From Polytrichum commune (Eukaryota > Streptophyta > Polytrichopsida > Polytrichales > Polytrichaceae): a DNA stretch of 64,000 bases. A program made the position numbers and the translations under genes. The stretch is from assembly GCA_950295325.1 (NCBI GenBank), contig OX485803.1:31682001-31746000 (forward strand), given 5' to 3'. The notes below the pieces were generated by a model, which was not told where the DNA came from, made no database searches, and saw only the letters and a list, made by a program, of their open reading frames with translations. Each line of letters opens with the position of its first letter. Position 1 is the stretch's first letter. Shown here piece by piece: positions 47,691-59,780 of this stretch.

Positions 47691-48030
47691 AATGGATGGG
47701 CCAAGAGCCAATGAAGAGAGCCATTTCCTTTCGAATTAAAAAGAAGCACTAGTTTGGTGGGGCCGGCACCTAGAGGAGAAGATTCTTAGTACTTTGCTCA
47801 AAAAATGCGCGTCTCTTTTATATAAAACCATGCTAATTTAACCTGGGCTAGGTTCTATGGTTGACTGGGTAAAAAGGTAAGCATGCTTTGGCAAAGTACA
47901 AGATGAGGGTCACCTTCCCAAGGTAGGGTACATACGTGGAATGTCAAGCTGGCGTCACCTCATGCCCCGATCACACCTTCCGTCCACTTCCAGCCGTGAA
48001 ATTGTTGGGGATTATGTTGAGAGATAGATG

Positions 48031-48652
48031 TTGGCCCACCACTTTTTCACACTATTACAGCCGGAGATGCCTACGGATGGTGTCAAAAGTGGTTGGCGTA
48101 ATTAGCCTCTCAGTGGTCACAAGTTAGTCACCAAGAATCTAGCATCCTATATGTAATCTGGGTGAAGAGGAGGCCACACACACGTTCGAAAACGCCGGTT
48201 TCAAAACAGAGTTTGGTAAGCCAAGGTGAAAATGGTATTGGCCCACCACTTTTTCACATTATTACAACCGGAGATGCCTACGGATGGTGTCAAAAGTGGC
48301 CGGCGTAATTAGCCTCTTAGTGGTCACAAGTTAGTCACCAAGAATCTAGCATCCTATATGTATTTTGGGTGAAGAGGAGGCCACACACGCGCTCGAAAAC
48401 GCTGGTTTCAAAACGAAGTTTGGTAAGCCAAGGTGAAAACGGTTTTGGCCCACCACTTTTTCACACTATTACAGCCGGAGATGTCTACGGATGGTGTCAA
48501 AAGTGGCTAGTGTAATTAGCCTCTCAGTGGTCACAAGTTAGTTACCAAGAATCTAGCATCCTATATGTATTCTGGGTGAAGAGGAGGCCACACACACGCT
48601 CGAAAACGCCGGTGTACAAAACAGAGTTTGGTAAGCCAAGGTGAAAACGGTT
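48031..48652. repeat. Three tandem ~208-bp units
   Basis: The units start TTGGCCCACCACTTTTTCAC at 48031, 48239 and 48445, and are 208, 206 and 208 bp long with few differences. Each contains CCGGAGATG-CTACGGATGG, TAGCATCCTATATGTA and GGTAAGCCAAGGTGAAAA. The third unit ends where the inverted structure at 48653-48960 begins. Confidence 0.95.
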
Positions 48653-48960
48653 TTGGCCTTGACATGTGCCTAACTTCAAGCAGCTAGGTTAAAACCGTCC
48701 GTTTCCAACTCCGATCGGAACCGCAAGTTTTAAACCTTGCAATGGAGTTGCAAACATACCATTTTCAACCCAGAAAAAAAAGGATTGGCCTTGAAACCCA
48801 GCTCCTTGAAATTAGGCACATGTCAAGACCGAAATTGTTTTTACCTTGGCTTACCAAGCTCCGTTTCGAATCCGACGTTTTTGAAAGTGTGGCCTCCCCT
48901 TGAGACAGAGTGGCCGGGGGGCTGCCACTTTTGGTCAACTAACGGCAGGCCTCTCCTATA
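48625..48960. repeat. Inverted repeat closing the 208-bp tandem array
   Basis: The arm GGCCTTGACATGTGCCTAAC at about 48655 is inverted at 48805-48830 (CTTGAAATTAGGCACATGTC). The opposite strand then continues into decayed sequence of the 208-bp unit up to about 48950 (TTTTACCTTGGCTTACCAAG, GTGTGGCCTCC). The tandem units therefore look like the expanded left arm of an inverted-repeat element. Confidence 0.75.
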
Positions 48961-49068
48961 AATTGTTAAGAATTCTTCCTTTTCGAAAGCTCAAACCACA
49001 CCAATCAATAGTGTAATTCTCAAACTTATGTGCAAAGTGCAGAGCCGGTGAAGAAGAAACAATCCTAG

Positions 49069-49304
49069 GAGTGATGGGGGAGATTTTTTGGCATACTAAT
49101 CGGTTGAGATCCTAGTGTTTGCAAGTCCAACCGGTTACATGTTGTTTACATCCTCCGGTTCTCCTTTATTAAATTAGGGTATATTTTATAGATTCCTCTA
49201 AAATGATCGGTAAATTTCCTGCAGTCTTGAACTTCAACCGGTTATTATTTCTCAAACTCAACTGGTTCATCTGTAACTAACTGCCGGTTCTCCCCGATCA
49301 TTGA
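49069..49304. mobile_element. 236-bp hAT-like MITE, copy 1
   Basis: The ends are GAGTGATGGGGGAG (left) and CAATGATCGGGGAG (right, reverse complement). The flanks are AATCCTAG (49061-49068) and AATCCTCG (49305-49312), an 8-bp duplication with one mismatch. The interior holds repeated AACCGGTT/CCGGTT motifs, as expected for subterminal transposase-binding sites. Confidence 0.85.
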
Positions 49305-49346
49305 ATCCTCGTGAAGAAAGCCAAAGAAACGATGACGACTTGGAGT

Positions 49347-49582
49347 CAGTGATCGGGGAGATTGTTTGGGCATACTAATCGGTTGAGACCCTAGTGCTTG
49401 CAAATCCAACCGGTTACATGTTGATGACATCCTTGGGTTTTCTTTTACGAAATTGGGGTATATTCTTCTATAGATTCCTCTAAAACGATCGGTAATTTTC
49501 CTGCAATCTTGAACTTCAACCGGTTATTTCTCAAACTCAACCGGTTCATTTGTAACTAACTGCCGGTTCTCCCCGATCATAG
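49347..49582. mobile_element. 236-bp hAT-like MITE, copy 2
   Basis: The ends are CAGTGATCGGGGAG (left) and CTATGATCGGGGAG (right, reverse complement). The flanks are exact 8-bp CTTGGAGT repeats at 49339-49346 and 49583-49590. It has the same orientation and length as copy 1, from which it is separated by 42 bp. CCGGTT motifs occur at matching places. Confidence 0.92.
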
Positions 49583-49599
49583 CTTGGAGTAGTCTTGCC

Positions 49600-51214
49600 A
49601 ACACCAAAGTTTCCTAGCTAGCATCAAGGTGCTGTCTACCCCTAAAAAACAAATTAAAACATTTTTTATTTTTTAAGTTCTTTATTAAAAAAACAGGCTT
49701 TGCCCAGGGCTAGTGGGGGGGGAGGCCCAGCCTCTTTGTTTAGGAATTGTGTGGCATGCAACCAAGGGGTGCCAGCTGGGCTCCACCTGGCGCACACGGG
49801 AAGTTTTTAATCCTATGTGGCGACACTGTTAGCCTTTGCCGGACCATCCGACAAAGGTGGCTTATTAAACGAGCCACTAAAACAATTGCTACGAAATGTG
49901 GGCACGCTTGCCAATGCCAACCCACCTCACCTTGCTTAGCGTCGGAAATTGGGCCCCCCGAGTCAAACGCACATAGCTCCCAATTTAATGTGGCCAATCG
50001 TGTTGTCCTAGGTGGTGTGCCCGGTTGTTTACATGTGACTCAAAACCTCAATCATGGAGTGCCAATGAAGACTACACATGTCAAAACCTCGGGTTGAGGC
50101 ATCGAAAACCCGATCAAAATAAGAGAGCTTGCATCGGTTTAGGAGGAGTGTGGTGATAGTGGGGGGTTGTTTTTCTTGCAAAGAGAAACGAATTCTAAGG
50201 AGAATGCGAAATAATAATAGAATCCCAAACATGGAAATTGCTCTAAATTTTGAAGCAATAATGTTTATTGGAACACACAGTGAATCTATAGGTTAACTCA
50301 TAACTGCTCATCTAAATTTTGATTCTTGGCTACACCATTCGTCAAAACTCTTAAGAGGGGTAATCAATCACAAGCCACCACTGCATAAACTTTGACTTTG
50401 TGTACCTAAAAAATATAGGTCTCGTCCATGTCGGCATTCTAGGTAACCTAGTAAGTAAGCAGTGAAATGGACATGGTCCAACTATGAATGCCGTAACCTT
50501 ATAGGCTATTGAAAACAATAACTTGAGCTTGCTCGTGCCTTGTCTTAATTTTTTTAAGGTAAGTTAGACAGTGCTCAAACCCACACTTCAAGAGACTTAG
50601 CCTATTTATGGAGTCCATTTGGATTGGTAGTATGCATGATTGGGTTGGCAAATTGGTTTAGACATAGTAGAAACAAAAAAATAAAGTAAATTGCACATCA
50701 TATGAATACACTACAAATTTTGAAGTCGCTCACCCCTAGCTCCTAATTCCCTCTCTAGACCCACACATTTTATTAATGCAAATGGTTTCCAAAACCACCC
50801 TTGCATTGAAATCAACACTCCACCCAATTAAAATAAATAAACAAAGCCCTTATCACTTTTACATGTGGGATCTTAATAAATATATATAAGCAACCCACCC
50901 CTACCTATGCTCCGGTGCTTGCCCAAATTCAATGTCATTTTTGTCCAACACCAACCCCGCATTCTCATGGAACCGCCCCTCTTGTCACTTGAATCCATCG
51001 TTGCTTTGCATTGGAGACATTCAGATGGTTTAAGGTGTGTTCCAAGTACAAGGTTAGAAGGCTTGTATAGGTGTTTGGGTGGATTGGTGCATATAGCACC
51101 CTCTGTGTCACTATGTCACTATGCAAGAATGCGTTGCATGCAGTGGACTCCATATCAACATTTTTACTTTATTATAAATCCACTAGGTAGACAGACCCAT
51201 TCTTGTTACCTATA
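49600..51214. other. Intergenic DNA, no supported gene
   Basis: Short overlapping frames occur on both strands around 49740-50100 but show no motif. I see no bounded repeat. Confidence 0.4.
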
Positions 51215-52510
51215 AACAATTTCACATAAGTGTAGTATAGGTGTGATACTAGGGTGGTTTTTCACATGTTTAGAACTTGATATCACAACATTTAACAAAA
51301 AACCGCACTTTATTTTCAACTTCTGAAAAAACTGTAAATCTCCAAAGGCAAGATTCTCTCCCGCCCTATTTGCAACATAGGTCAACTTTTTTGCAATGAT
51401 TGGGAGATGAAACTTTAGTACAATCAGTGCCCTTTTCAAGGAACCCAAATCCACGCCCTGTTAATTTACTTTTCCCATCACGCCAATAGTGAAAGCTACA
51501 TGTGTGATTCTTCATGATTTTGCCCATCATGCTAGAAAACGACAGCTACATGTGTGGACCTCCATGGCTTTAGGGGACTCTATTTATTAAGATTGAGAGG
51601 GGGGGTTATCATAATTGAATTTGTCTACCATAATTCTATACGTCTGTAAGCATGTCATTGGGTTTCATAATATTTCTTGGTAGCTAGAGTAACAAACCCA
51701 TTTCCGATCCCGTCCCCCCCCCCCCCACACACACACACCAATCTTATTATATAGAGTCATTTAAAGTCGTGAAGTTCTAGACATGTAGCCATCATTTTCA
51801 ATCGTGATGGGAAAGGTCATGAAGAATCACATATATAGCCTTTGCATTCAATGTGATGGGAAAAAGTAAGTTAGAGTAGAGGCGCCTATAACCAATCACT
51901 TAAGAGATTTTGTGCCAAATATGGAGAAGTATAAGGTGGTGCAAAATTTTCCCATGTAGGAAGGCAACAACACGGAGGATTGCAATTGCTTTTGGTAATT
52001 TGATTCCTTGAATTGAAATCACTGTGAATCTTGCAAGTCAAAAGTTGGCCCAAACATATTACCAATGTCTAGGGTCTACCTTAACCGCTCATTCCTCCTC
52101 ACTTTATCACTGAAAACCATGACATGTGTCATGGGACTATTGGTTCCAGCCATATCAAAATTCAATCAATGCTTGATCAAATTTCATGTACCCTATAGAT
52201 TGCCGACGTGGTCATAATTGGGAATAGGTGCCTCTACTATAAAAGGCTGCAGATTTGGGTTCCTTGAAAAGGGCACTAATTGTACTCAAGTTTTTGTCTC
52301 CCAATTATTGGAAATAGGTCAACCTATGTTGTGAACATGGGTTGGGAGAGAATCCTACCTTTGAGAATTTTCAATAATTTTAAATTTTGGAAATAAATTG
52401 TGATTTTGTGGTTAAATATTGTGATATCAATTTCCAAACCTATGAAAAATCACCCCAACATCACACATGTACTACACTCATGCAAATTTGCTTAAGTTAT
52501 TGGAAATAGG
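51215..52510. mobile_element. Large foldback (inverted-repeat) element
   Basis: The left arm (about 51215-51610) and right arm (about 51740-52510) are inverted matches. Shared blocks, read left to right, include CACATAAGTGTAGTA-GTGTGAT, TTGATATCACAA, AAAGGCAAGATTCTCTCCC, GGGAGATGAAAC, AAGGAACCCAAATC, GCTACATGTGTG and GGGGACTCTATTTATTAAGA. The right arm contains extra sequence at about 51860-52240. The loop has a poly-C/(CA)n tract at 51714-51740. A single related arm is at 3030-3400. No reading frame. Confidence 0.8.
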
Positions 52511-52655
52511 TATGTCTACTCTAGACAGCGGGCCTTATCTCTTTGAAAGGGAATGGTCCTTGAATCCTTTACACAACATTTCAGCTTGAGTTCGAAATTA
52601 TCGCCAACCATGAATCATGCACATGTTGCTAATCAATGAATGGGGGAGGACTAAC

Positions 52656-53026
52656 AACTACACTAAATAGTCCCATCAATGTGGGCCACAATCGTTTTCT
52701 AGAGCTCACGCTATTTCTCATAATGGGAAACAACATAGGCCACATTAATTTTCAGCCCACACTAGATTTCCAGTCGAAAATTAGCATGGGCCATGTTCAA
52801 TGTTTTCCTAAAAAAATAAATGCATGCGAATAACTCATTTCGTGCTACTCTTGTTCTAAAACCAATAATCAATACGTTGATCAGAAGTCATCATAAAGAC
52901 TCAAGGAAAATCCCGGAGTCTTGGACCCACAAAAAATTCCACCTTGACTAGAAAATTAGTGTGACCCACACTAATTATTACCACGCTAATCTCCCACCCA
53001 CACTACTACGACTATTTAGTGTAGTT
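52656..53026. mobile_element. 371-bp inverted-repeat element with AACTACACTAAATAGTC ends
   Basis: The left end reads AACTACACTAAATAGTC and the reverse complement of the right end is identical over those 17 bases. The interior repeats GTGTGGG and the complement in opposite halves. The related decayed copy is in CIPK intron 4. No clear target duplication is seen. The internal CACTA string is suggestive, but the 3-bp flanks (CTA versus TAG) do not match a CACTA insertion. Confidence 0.75.
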
Positions 53027-53483
53027 CTAGATGAACCGGTTAAGGTTGAGACCTAACCGGTTGAAGCTCAAGACTTCACGAAAACTACCCTTCGTCTTAA
53101 AGAAATCTAATTCATTAGCAAAGATTAGCAGAGACAAACCGAAAGATGTCAACATGTATCCAAGTTAAGATCTCGACCGATTATGCCCAAAAACCTCCTC
53201 GGACACTGTTTTTGATCCACAATACGGATGCATATATTATAACACTTTTCGGCAGCTACCTTAGATGGTGGGCATGCATGCATTTATTATCTCGTGGAAA
53301 GGGAACGATCTCAGAAACTCTCCCAAACATAAGTTATTCCTGACACGGAGATTTTTTTGCCGCTTGAATCTGAAATTATGAATGTCATCGAACCGCTCAG
53401 TGCGTGCATAGGCTAGATTCTAACTTACCGAATGGGAATCTACTACAAACACAAACACACACACACACACACACTATATATAT

Positions 53484-54152
53484 ATGCATGCGTCTCCAGG
53501 TAGCATCTGAAACGCGACTCTAATTTAGGGCCACTTTACACACGAGCCAAGAGCCGTGACCATGAAATTGTGAGAGCCCCAAAGAAACTGTCCAAAGGCC
53601 GTCCCAACACACCTCCAACATCATGTAGTGTGGTCACGGACCCTCAAGTGTAGTGTGAAGTCATATGTGACCGGGCCCTCAACCAAATGCTATTTCAATG
53701 AATTTTTTTTCATGTGGGTTCTCACACATGATAGAATAGAATAAACCAACGGCTGTGAGCGTTCGGAGTGCCATGGTCTCCTGGTTTTGTGTCAGGCCTA
53801 CCTACACACACACACACACACACACACACCATGCATGCGTCTCCAGGTAGCATCTGAAATGCGACTCTAACTTAGGGCCGCTTTACACACGAGCCAAGAG
53901 ATGTGACCATGAAATTGTGAGAGCCCAAAAGAAAGTGTCCAAGGCTGTCCCAACACACCTCCAACATCATGTAGTAGTGTGGTCACGGATCCTCAAGTGT
54001 AGTGTGAAGTTATATGTGACCGAGTCCTCAACCAAATGCTACTTCAATGAATTTGTTTTCACGTGGGTCCTCACACATGATAGAATAGAATAAACCAATG
54101 GTTGTGAGCGTTCGGAGTGCCATAGTCTCCCGGTTTTGTGTCAGGCCTACCT
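53484..54152. repeat. Tandem duplication of a MITE 5' part bounded by (CA)n tracts
   Basis: The segment from ATGCATGCGTCTCCAGGTAG to TTTTGTGTCAGGCCTACC occurs at 53484-53803 and again at 53831-54152 with a few changes. (CA)n tracts lie directly before each copy (53454-53474 and 53804-53829). The duplicated part contains the first ~275 bp of the Harbinger-like MITE; the first copy is therefore truncated (53528-53803). Confidence 0.9.
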
Positions 54153-54378
54153 CCAAGAGGTGGTTTTTGAAAATAGTCCCAGTGACCATGAAACATGATC
54201 CATTCGATGCCGTGTAGGAATCCATGTGGACTTTACGTCCATCTTGCATTCACATACTCCGTTGGTCCCTCAAGCGTAGTGTGAAGCAGCAAACTTGGAC
54301 CGGCTCCGCCTTTTCCACCAATGAGAGTGCTTGGAGTGTGATGGTCACGGGCTCTCGGTCTCGTGTGTGAAGTGGCCC
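53875..54378. mobile_element. PIF/Harbinger-like (Tourist) MITE, 504 bp
   Basis: The ends are GGGCCGCTTTACACACGAG (left) and GGGCCACTTCACACACGAG (right, reverse complement). The flanks are TTA (53872-53874 and 54379-54381), the 3-bp duplication typical of this superfamily. It is in the opposite orientation to the copy at 22844-24075. No transposase. Confidence 0.92.
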
Positions 54379-54381
54379 TTA

Positions 54382-57300
54382 GAGAGTGTTGCACAATAAG
54401 TTAATTCTTGTTGTCGTGTCAACTTCACTTTACAGTGATCTAATCTACTTTGCCGGCCGGCCACGCTTGCTTCTCGAAAACTTGAAAGACGACAATGAGA
54501 TTGTGGATGTTTTTTGGTAGCAAAAGAAACCCTCATCTCGTGGTCGTAATTGAAACCGTTTGTGGATTACTACACTAAAAATGATATGTAGTGTTGGATT
54601 GTATTTAATGTTGTTACCATCCTACCCTGTTCAACACTAATTTTCAATTCTTTGATAATTAGTGTTAGAAGATATGCTAGAAAATATGTTGGTATTCTCC
54701 TTTTATCATTGTTGTTTTCTTTTTTCCATAATCTTTCTAACACTAAATTGAACACATGTAACTTCCACATATTATTATAGTTGGTATTTAGTGTTTGAGT
54801 TTACATTTAATGTTACTTACTTTCATAGGGTTATTGACATTTAGTGTATGCGTTCGTATTTAGTGTACTGTTCTCTTGCCTTTGTTATAGGTGGATAAGA
54901 ATAGTCTTGTTTGTTACTACGTCTTCACTCCAAAGTGATCTACTTCGCCAACCTCACGGTTGCTTCTTGGAACCTTGAAACTTCAAGAAAAAGAACAAGA
55001 AAGTCACCATGTTGTGGATTGTGTTTTGGCATTACAATTTTTTAAAAAAAAAAAAAAACCCTATCTTGTGGTTATAATTGAACGCTTTCGGTCATGATTG
55101 AGCCATTTGCGGATCAACCTTTCCCTTGTCTTCGTAAAGGGAAAGACATGTGCACCTATTTTGGTTTGTGACCTATATATTATGGATACCTAATATTTAG
55201 GGCATAGTGGACACGAAGCATATGTTAAATGGTTCAAAATATTTAAGAAAACCAAGCAGAGGTTTTGCCAATTTTACACTTTAATTAGCTATATATGAGG
55301 CAATGGAAGCAAGCGTGGCATGTAACTTGTGGTCCCACATTCTCACAATCATGAGGTGTCAGGCCACGTCATAACATGAACTTACTCAAAAGCATATTCT
55401 CCCATGCAAAAGGTGGGGCATGATCAAAATGGGTAGCACATATGAATATCTTGTGATACCACAATGGATCATGGAGTCTTTTCGCCTTTGAAGCTCCAAA
55501 AGAAGTTGAATTTGCTTGAACTATTTTGAGTTGCATAGCTCCTATATCCACTTTGAATTGCTATTCCCAAGTGTTAATCGGCATGTAAATCGGATCATTG
55601 GAAGCATCCAAATCCTCAGCCTACCCTAACAAAAAAAACTTGTGTGTGTGTGTGTGTGTGGAGGGGGGGGGGGTGACTTAGAAAATTTAAGCTAGAATGG
55701 TGCAACCAAAGATATGATGTATTTTGTTATTTGTATCTAAAATTTTGAGAATTTTAAGAGGTAATATATATATTGGTTTATAACTAATATAAAGTCCTAT
55801 ATGACATATTCAACTTAGTTATTTCTTATATAATATACCGTGTGAGATAAAGGGTTCGGTTGAAGATTAAAATAAAGTTTGTACAATGCCAGTCAAATCA
55901 TGGAGGAAAGTTGGCCTTTTACGTGGGTTGTGCTAGCGGATGGATTAAATACTAGTTAAGAGGAGGAAATGAGAAAAAAATGAAGAATAATTCTAGGTGG
56001 ATATGGATTAAATGTAAATTACCTTACTACCCCATCATCATTTCTACCACGAGTTCCATGTGCATGAGAACATTTTAGGTTTATTTTGCAAACAAACATT
56101 GTAGCTCTACTTGCTTCTGGAGTTTGAATAAGTTTGGCACTCAAACTGTTAGAAACATCTATGTCTTCAATCTTTGGATTTCATTGTTCTAATTTATTCT
56201 AATAAATCAAGGGGTTGAGAAAATAGCCCCTCCACAATTTGCAAGTAAGTATGTGGACCCTTAAGACACCATGAATTAGATAATTAGGTAACTAAATGGT
56301 TCGTTTAGTGACTCCGTGCCATTACAATAATACCCCTCGGTCGCATGTGATATACAAGTGTCCCCAAAGAGTTACACCCCCCCCCCCAAAAAGAACAATA
56401 AAAAAATGTCCACAATAGATACGACGGACTTGTACATTTGTATGGATGTACTTGGCATCTTTTTCACTCCAAAGTAGTCAACTTCACCAGTGTCATGAAT
56501 GCTCTTTAGAGGAGAGAAATTTTTAACATAGAAATGTACTTCTCATTCATCCAACATAAGAAACTTGGAATAATATGCATCCCATATATTATTATTCTTA
56601 GCTGATGTGACACCGATATTAGCTTTAAAAACCCCAACTTGATCCTGTCCAAATCATTTGAAATGAATCAGCCACAAACCTATAGGGTCAAGTTTTCATG
56701 TTGAATGAATGAGATGTACGGTCGTTTGCAATAATTCCGTCTCTCCCTCTTTAAAAAAACGCATCTTGTGGCCGTAATTGACCGTATTATTGGGGCCACT
56801 CGTAAACCGGGGGCCATGGGGTTAATGTACCAATTGCTTCTTGGGTTGCTCAAAAGCGTTGGAGACCCATGAAACCCAAAGCCCGTTAATTGGACACACT
56901 AATTCCACACATGAAAGCCGACAAAGTCTTTTGGGCCAAGCCTGCTTTTCTCAAGCACTTGGAGGGTCCAACTCTCTACTATACTCCCAACTAAGTGTGG
57001 GTGTTAAGATTCCAAATGTTGGGCAAAGCGAGAGGTAAGAACATGGGACAACTAACTCATATTGCCTAAATTGTGGTACTACTTTTGTCGGGATGGGATT
57101 AGGAAACTAGGTATAAACTAGCACTATATTTATGCATGAATTTTGGACCTAATGAAATTTTGTACATTTGATTCTCTTAGCATATTTTATGAGGGAGATA
57201 GAACACAACTTTTGATGTGGATCGCATCTCTTGTTATATGTGAATTTTAGTTGCATGTGCACTGTGTCTTCAATGATACACACACATTTAAAGTGGTATT

Positions 57301-58999
57301 TTGAACATGTTGCTCCTCCAAGCATGTATGTAGAATTAGGGGTTACATCACTTTTTTGAAAAGTTTTTCTCTTAAAAAAGATTGTTCTGCAAGGTGCACA
57401 TGTTAACGATCCCCTCAAAAGTTTTCTTTTTGGGAAAGTTGTTTTGATCATAATTACCTAAACTACAGTTGTAATGTGAATGCTAGATAACATGGAATGT
57501 TTAAAAAAAAACTAGAATAAATGCATTTAGAATCCATGGAAAATGAAACCCTTGATAAGTGTCCACTTTTCTCCAAGACCTTTTTGTCATGACACATCTT
57601 AGATTGTACTTTTGATCATGTGTGAGAGTGAATTATTGCATATGAATGTACCTCTCATATTCATCCAACATAAAAACTAGGCCCCCTCAAGTTTGTGGCC
57701 AATTCATTTCAAATGACTTGGACCAAACAGATTTTGGGGTCTTGAAAGTTGATTCAAGTTTCAAATCAACCAAAGAAAGCCACCTCTGGGTTGGTTACTA
57801 TTACATGGTTGTTGTGTTGGATGAATAAGAGATATGCTTGCATGCGACAAGGTAAGTCAATGTTTATTAGACACTTTAAGTCCTACTCCCACTTCTCGTA
57901 GGTTGGGAAACACGCATTTAGTGTGAGACGATTGCTGATTCTAAAGGATGTTTGTAGTCATTTGCCTCATAAAATCTGGGATCAACTTATATGATTATCT
58001 TATTCGGTTTCAAAGTGGAGAGTCTTGGTGTGATTAAACGGTCATATAGGACCTCCCCAACTATCTTGACCACACTAAGTATTTTATTTAGTGTCACTTA
58101 CTATTTGGAATTACGTGATGCTATATCTATTTACTCTATATCTCATAGTTTTCCAACAAACATCAAATTGGTCGTTTGGATAATACATATTATTAACAAT
58201 TCTACTTGATAGAAAATTATATCAATAGTAGAATAAATAAAAAATAGGACTTTGTCACTCCAAATATTAAGTGACACTAAATCTCATATTGAGTGGATTA
58301 AGACAAATTTTTTTAACACATGGTCCAATCTCTTTTAAACACATGTCTTTAAGGTGTGCGTTCTTTTACATCCACACCAAGGGCCCAACACCATTCAAAA
58401 TTAGTTGTCCCGACTAAGAAAAGTAACCATGAAAAGCACGCTTCCCTTACTTCCCTCTTACCTTGATCCCATAGTCCCACTGCGGTGCGCCGGTGGCTAA
58501 TTCTTATAGTAAGAACTTAGAGTGGTCCAATAGTCCCCGCTAGTTATACATTTTAAGAGTACAAGACCTATTTATCTAGTCCTTTGTACTTACTTCCCGA
58601 ACCCAATCGCTTGGAGGGAGTTGAACGTTTGGGTTTTTGGCCACATGTCAAATAGCATTGTTGGGAGAAAAGTCATTCCTCCATGCAATATTAGGAAAAA
58701 TCATGTCCAAATGAACCCTGCATTGTGCTGGTGGTTACTTCTCAGTTCATAGCCACTCTGATTGTCACTTTCAATTCCATTGCTACCTTGACTACATATT
58801 GAGTGCCATTGGGTTAACACTTTTGTATATTTAAACCTTATGTGTTATGGTACACACTGGCACCCAGCATGGGCAACCATCACCACTTTAGTGACAAGTC
58901 AGTAGGCACTGGGTGCATGTGTTTCATGTTGTGCAAGAGTACATTGGTTCAAAATAATTGGTCACATTGCCAAATATTACACAACCTATAGGTTCCAGT
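54382..58999. other. Intergenic DNA, no supported gene
   Basis: Contains a (GT)n tract at 55640-55660 followed by poly-G (55663-55673), a poly-C run at 56377-56387, and a piece of the dispersed repeat at 58310-58440. Sequences with TACACTAAA and TTTAGTGT near 54573-54870 look like decayed ends of the family at 52656. Small frames carry no motif. Confidence 0.45.
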
Positions 59000-59039
59000 C
59001 TCTTTTTAACTGTAGAAGCTTCATGTAAGCTTAATTAGT

Positions 59040-59298
59040 TGGCATTCAATCATGGTTGGAGACCCTCAATCCAGTTTGTCACGTGAGGTGACATTGGGGG
59101 CTAAGTCACGTCAATTTAGGAGTAAATGGACTCCACTAGGAGTCCATGTGTGTTGGGATGAGTAACGGACTCCATTGGGAATCCTAGTTAGTTGTTCATC
59201 CACTCCATGGATGAACTCCACATAGGATTGGGGTTGTATGGAGAGGAAGGCCTCTTGACTTGCCATTGTTGTCAAGTCAAGTCTTGTGAGTGTGTTTT

Positions 59299-59329
<31 letters not shown>

Positions 59330-59780
59330 TTGTTGCTTTCTCATGGCTATGGTGTAGTAGATTATGAGTAAAGCCTTTGCATTCTTTCTCCACCACTTGC
59401 ACTCTTGGATTCTCCCTTCGTGGAGTGAGAGATAGCTTGACTCTTGTGTGTGAATTTTAGAGTTTCTTAAGCTTTGTAAGGAGACATTTTAGTTTCTTAA
59501 GTTTGGAGAGAGAAACCCTCATACTTGAAGAGGTGGTTGTTTAGCATTTTAGTTTGCTATTTTATTTTGCTAATTGATGTTGACGCCGACACTCGATCTG
59601 TTGTGTTTAACGATCTTAGTTTACACGACAAGTTGTCTTGGGTTTTGTAGTCAGTTGCCGCACTGGTGTCGGGTCCCATGTGGCACTCATATAATTGGTT
59701 TACTTATGTAACCGTGGTACCGTCTCAGTATGGGAAGCTTGGAGTAGAATTAGTTGTTGATTTGCCTTCACATAGTGAAC
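59040..59780 (+). mobile_element. Possible solo LTR or LTR fragment
   Basis: The composition and order resemble a plant LTR: a leader, then TTGTATGGAGAGGAAGG, a (GA)n tract at 59299-59325, repeated TTTTAGTTTCTTAAG motifs, and a G/T-rich tail. I could not fix TG...CA ends or a 5-bp duplication, and no internal retrotransposon sequence follows. The 77-codon minus-strand frame across the (GA)n tract is probably chance. Confidence 0.25.

Noticed and set aside
54028-54249. 73-codon minus-strand frame MQDGRKVHMDSYTASNG
   Set aside because: Falls inside the Harbinger-like MITE and is broken in the related copy at 23599-24075.
59111-59344. 77-codon minus-strand frame starting MRKQQQALSLSLSLS
   Set aside because: The SLSL run is the (GA)n microsatellite; the rest has no family similarity and may be LTR sequence.
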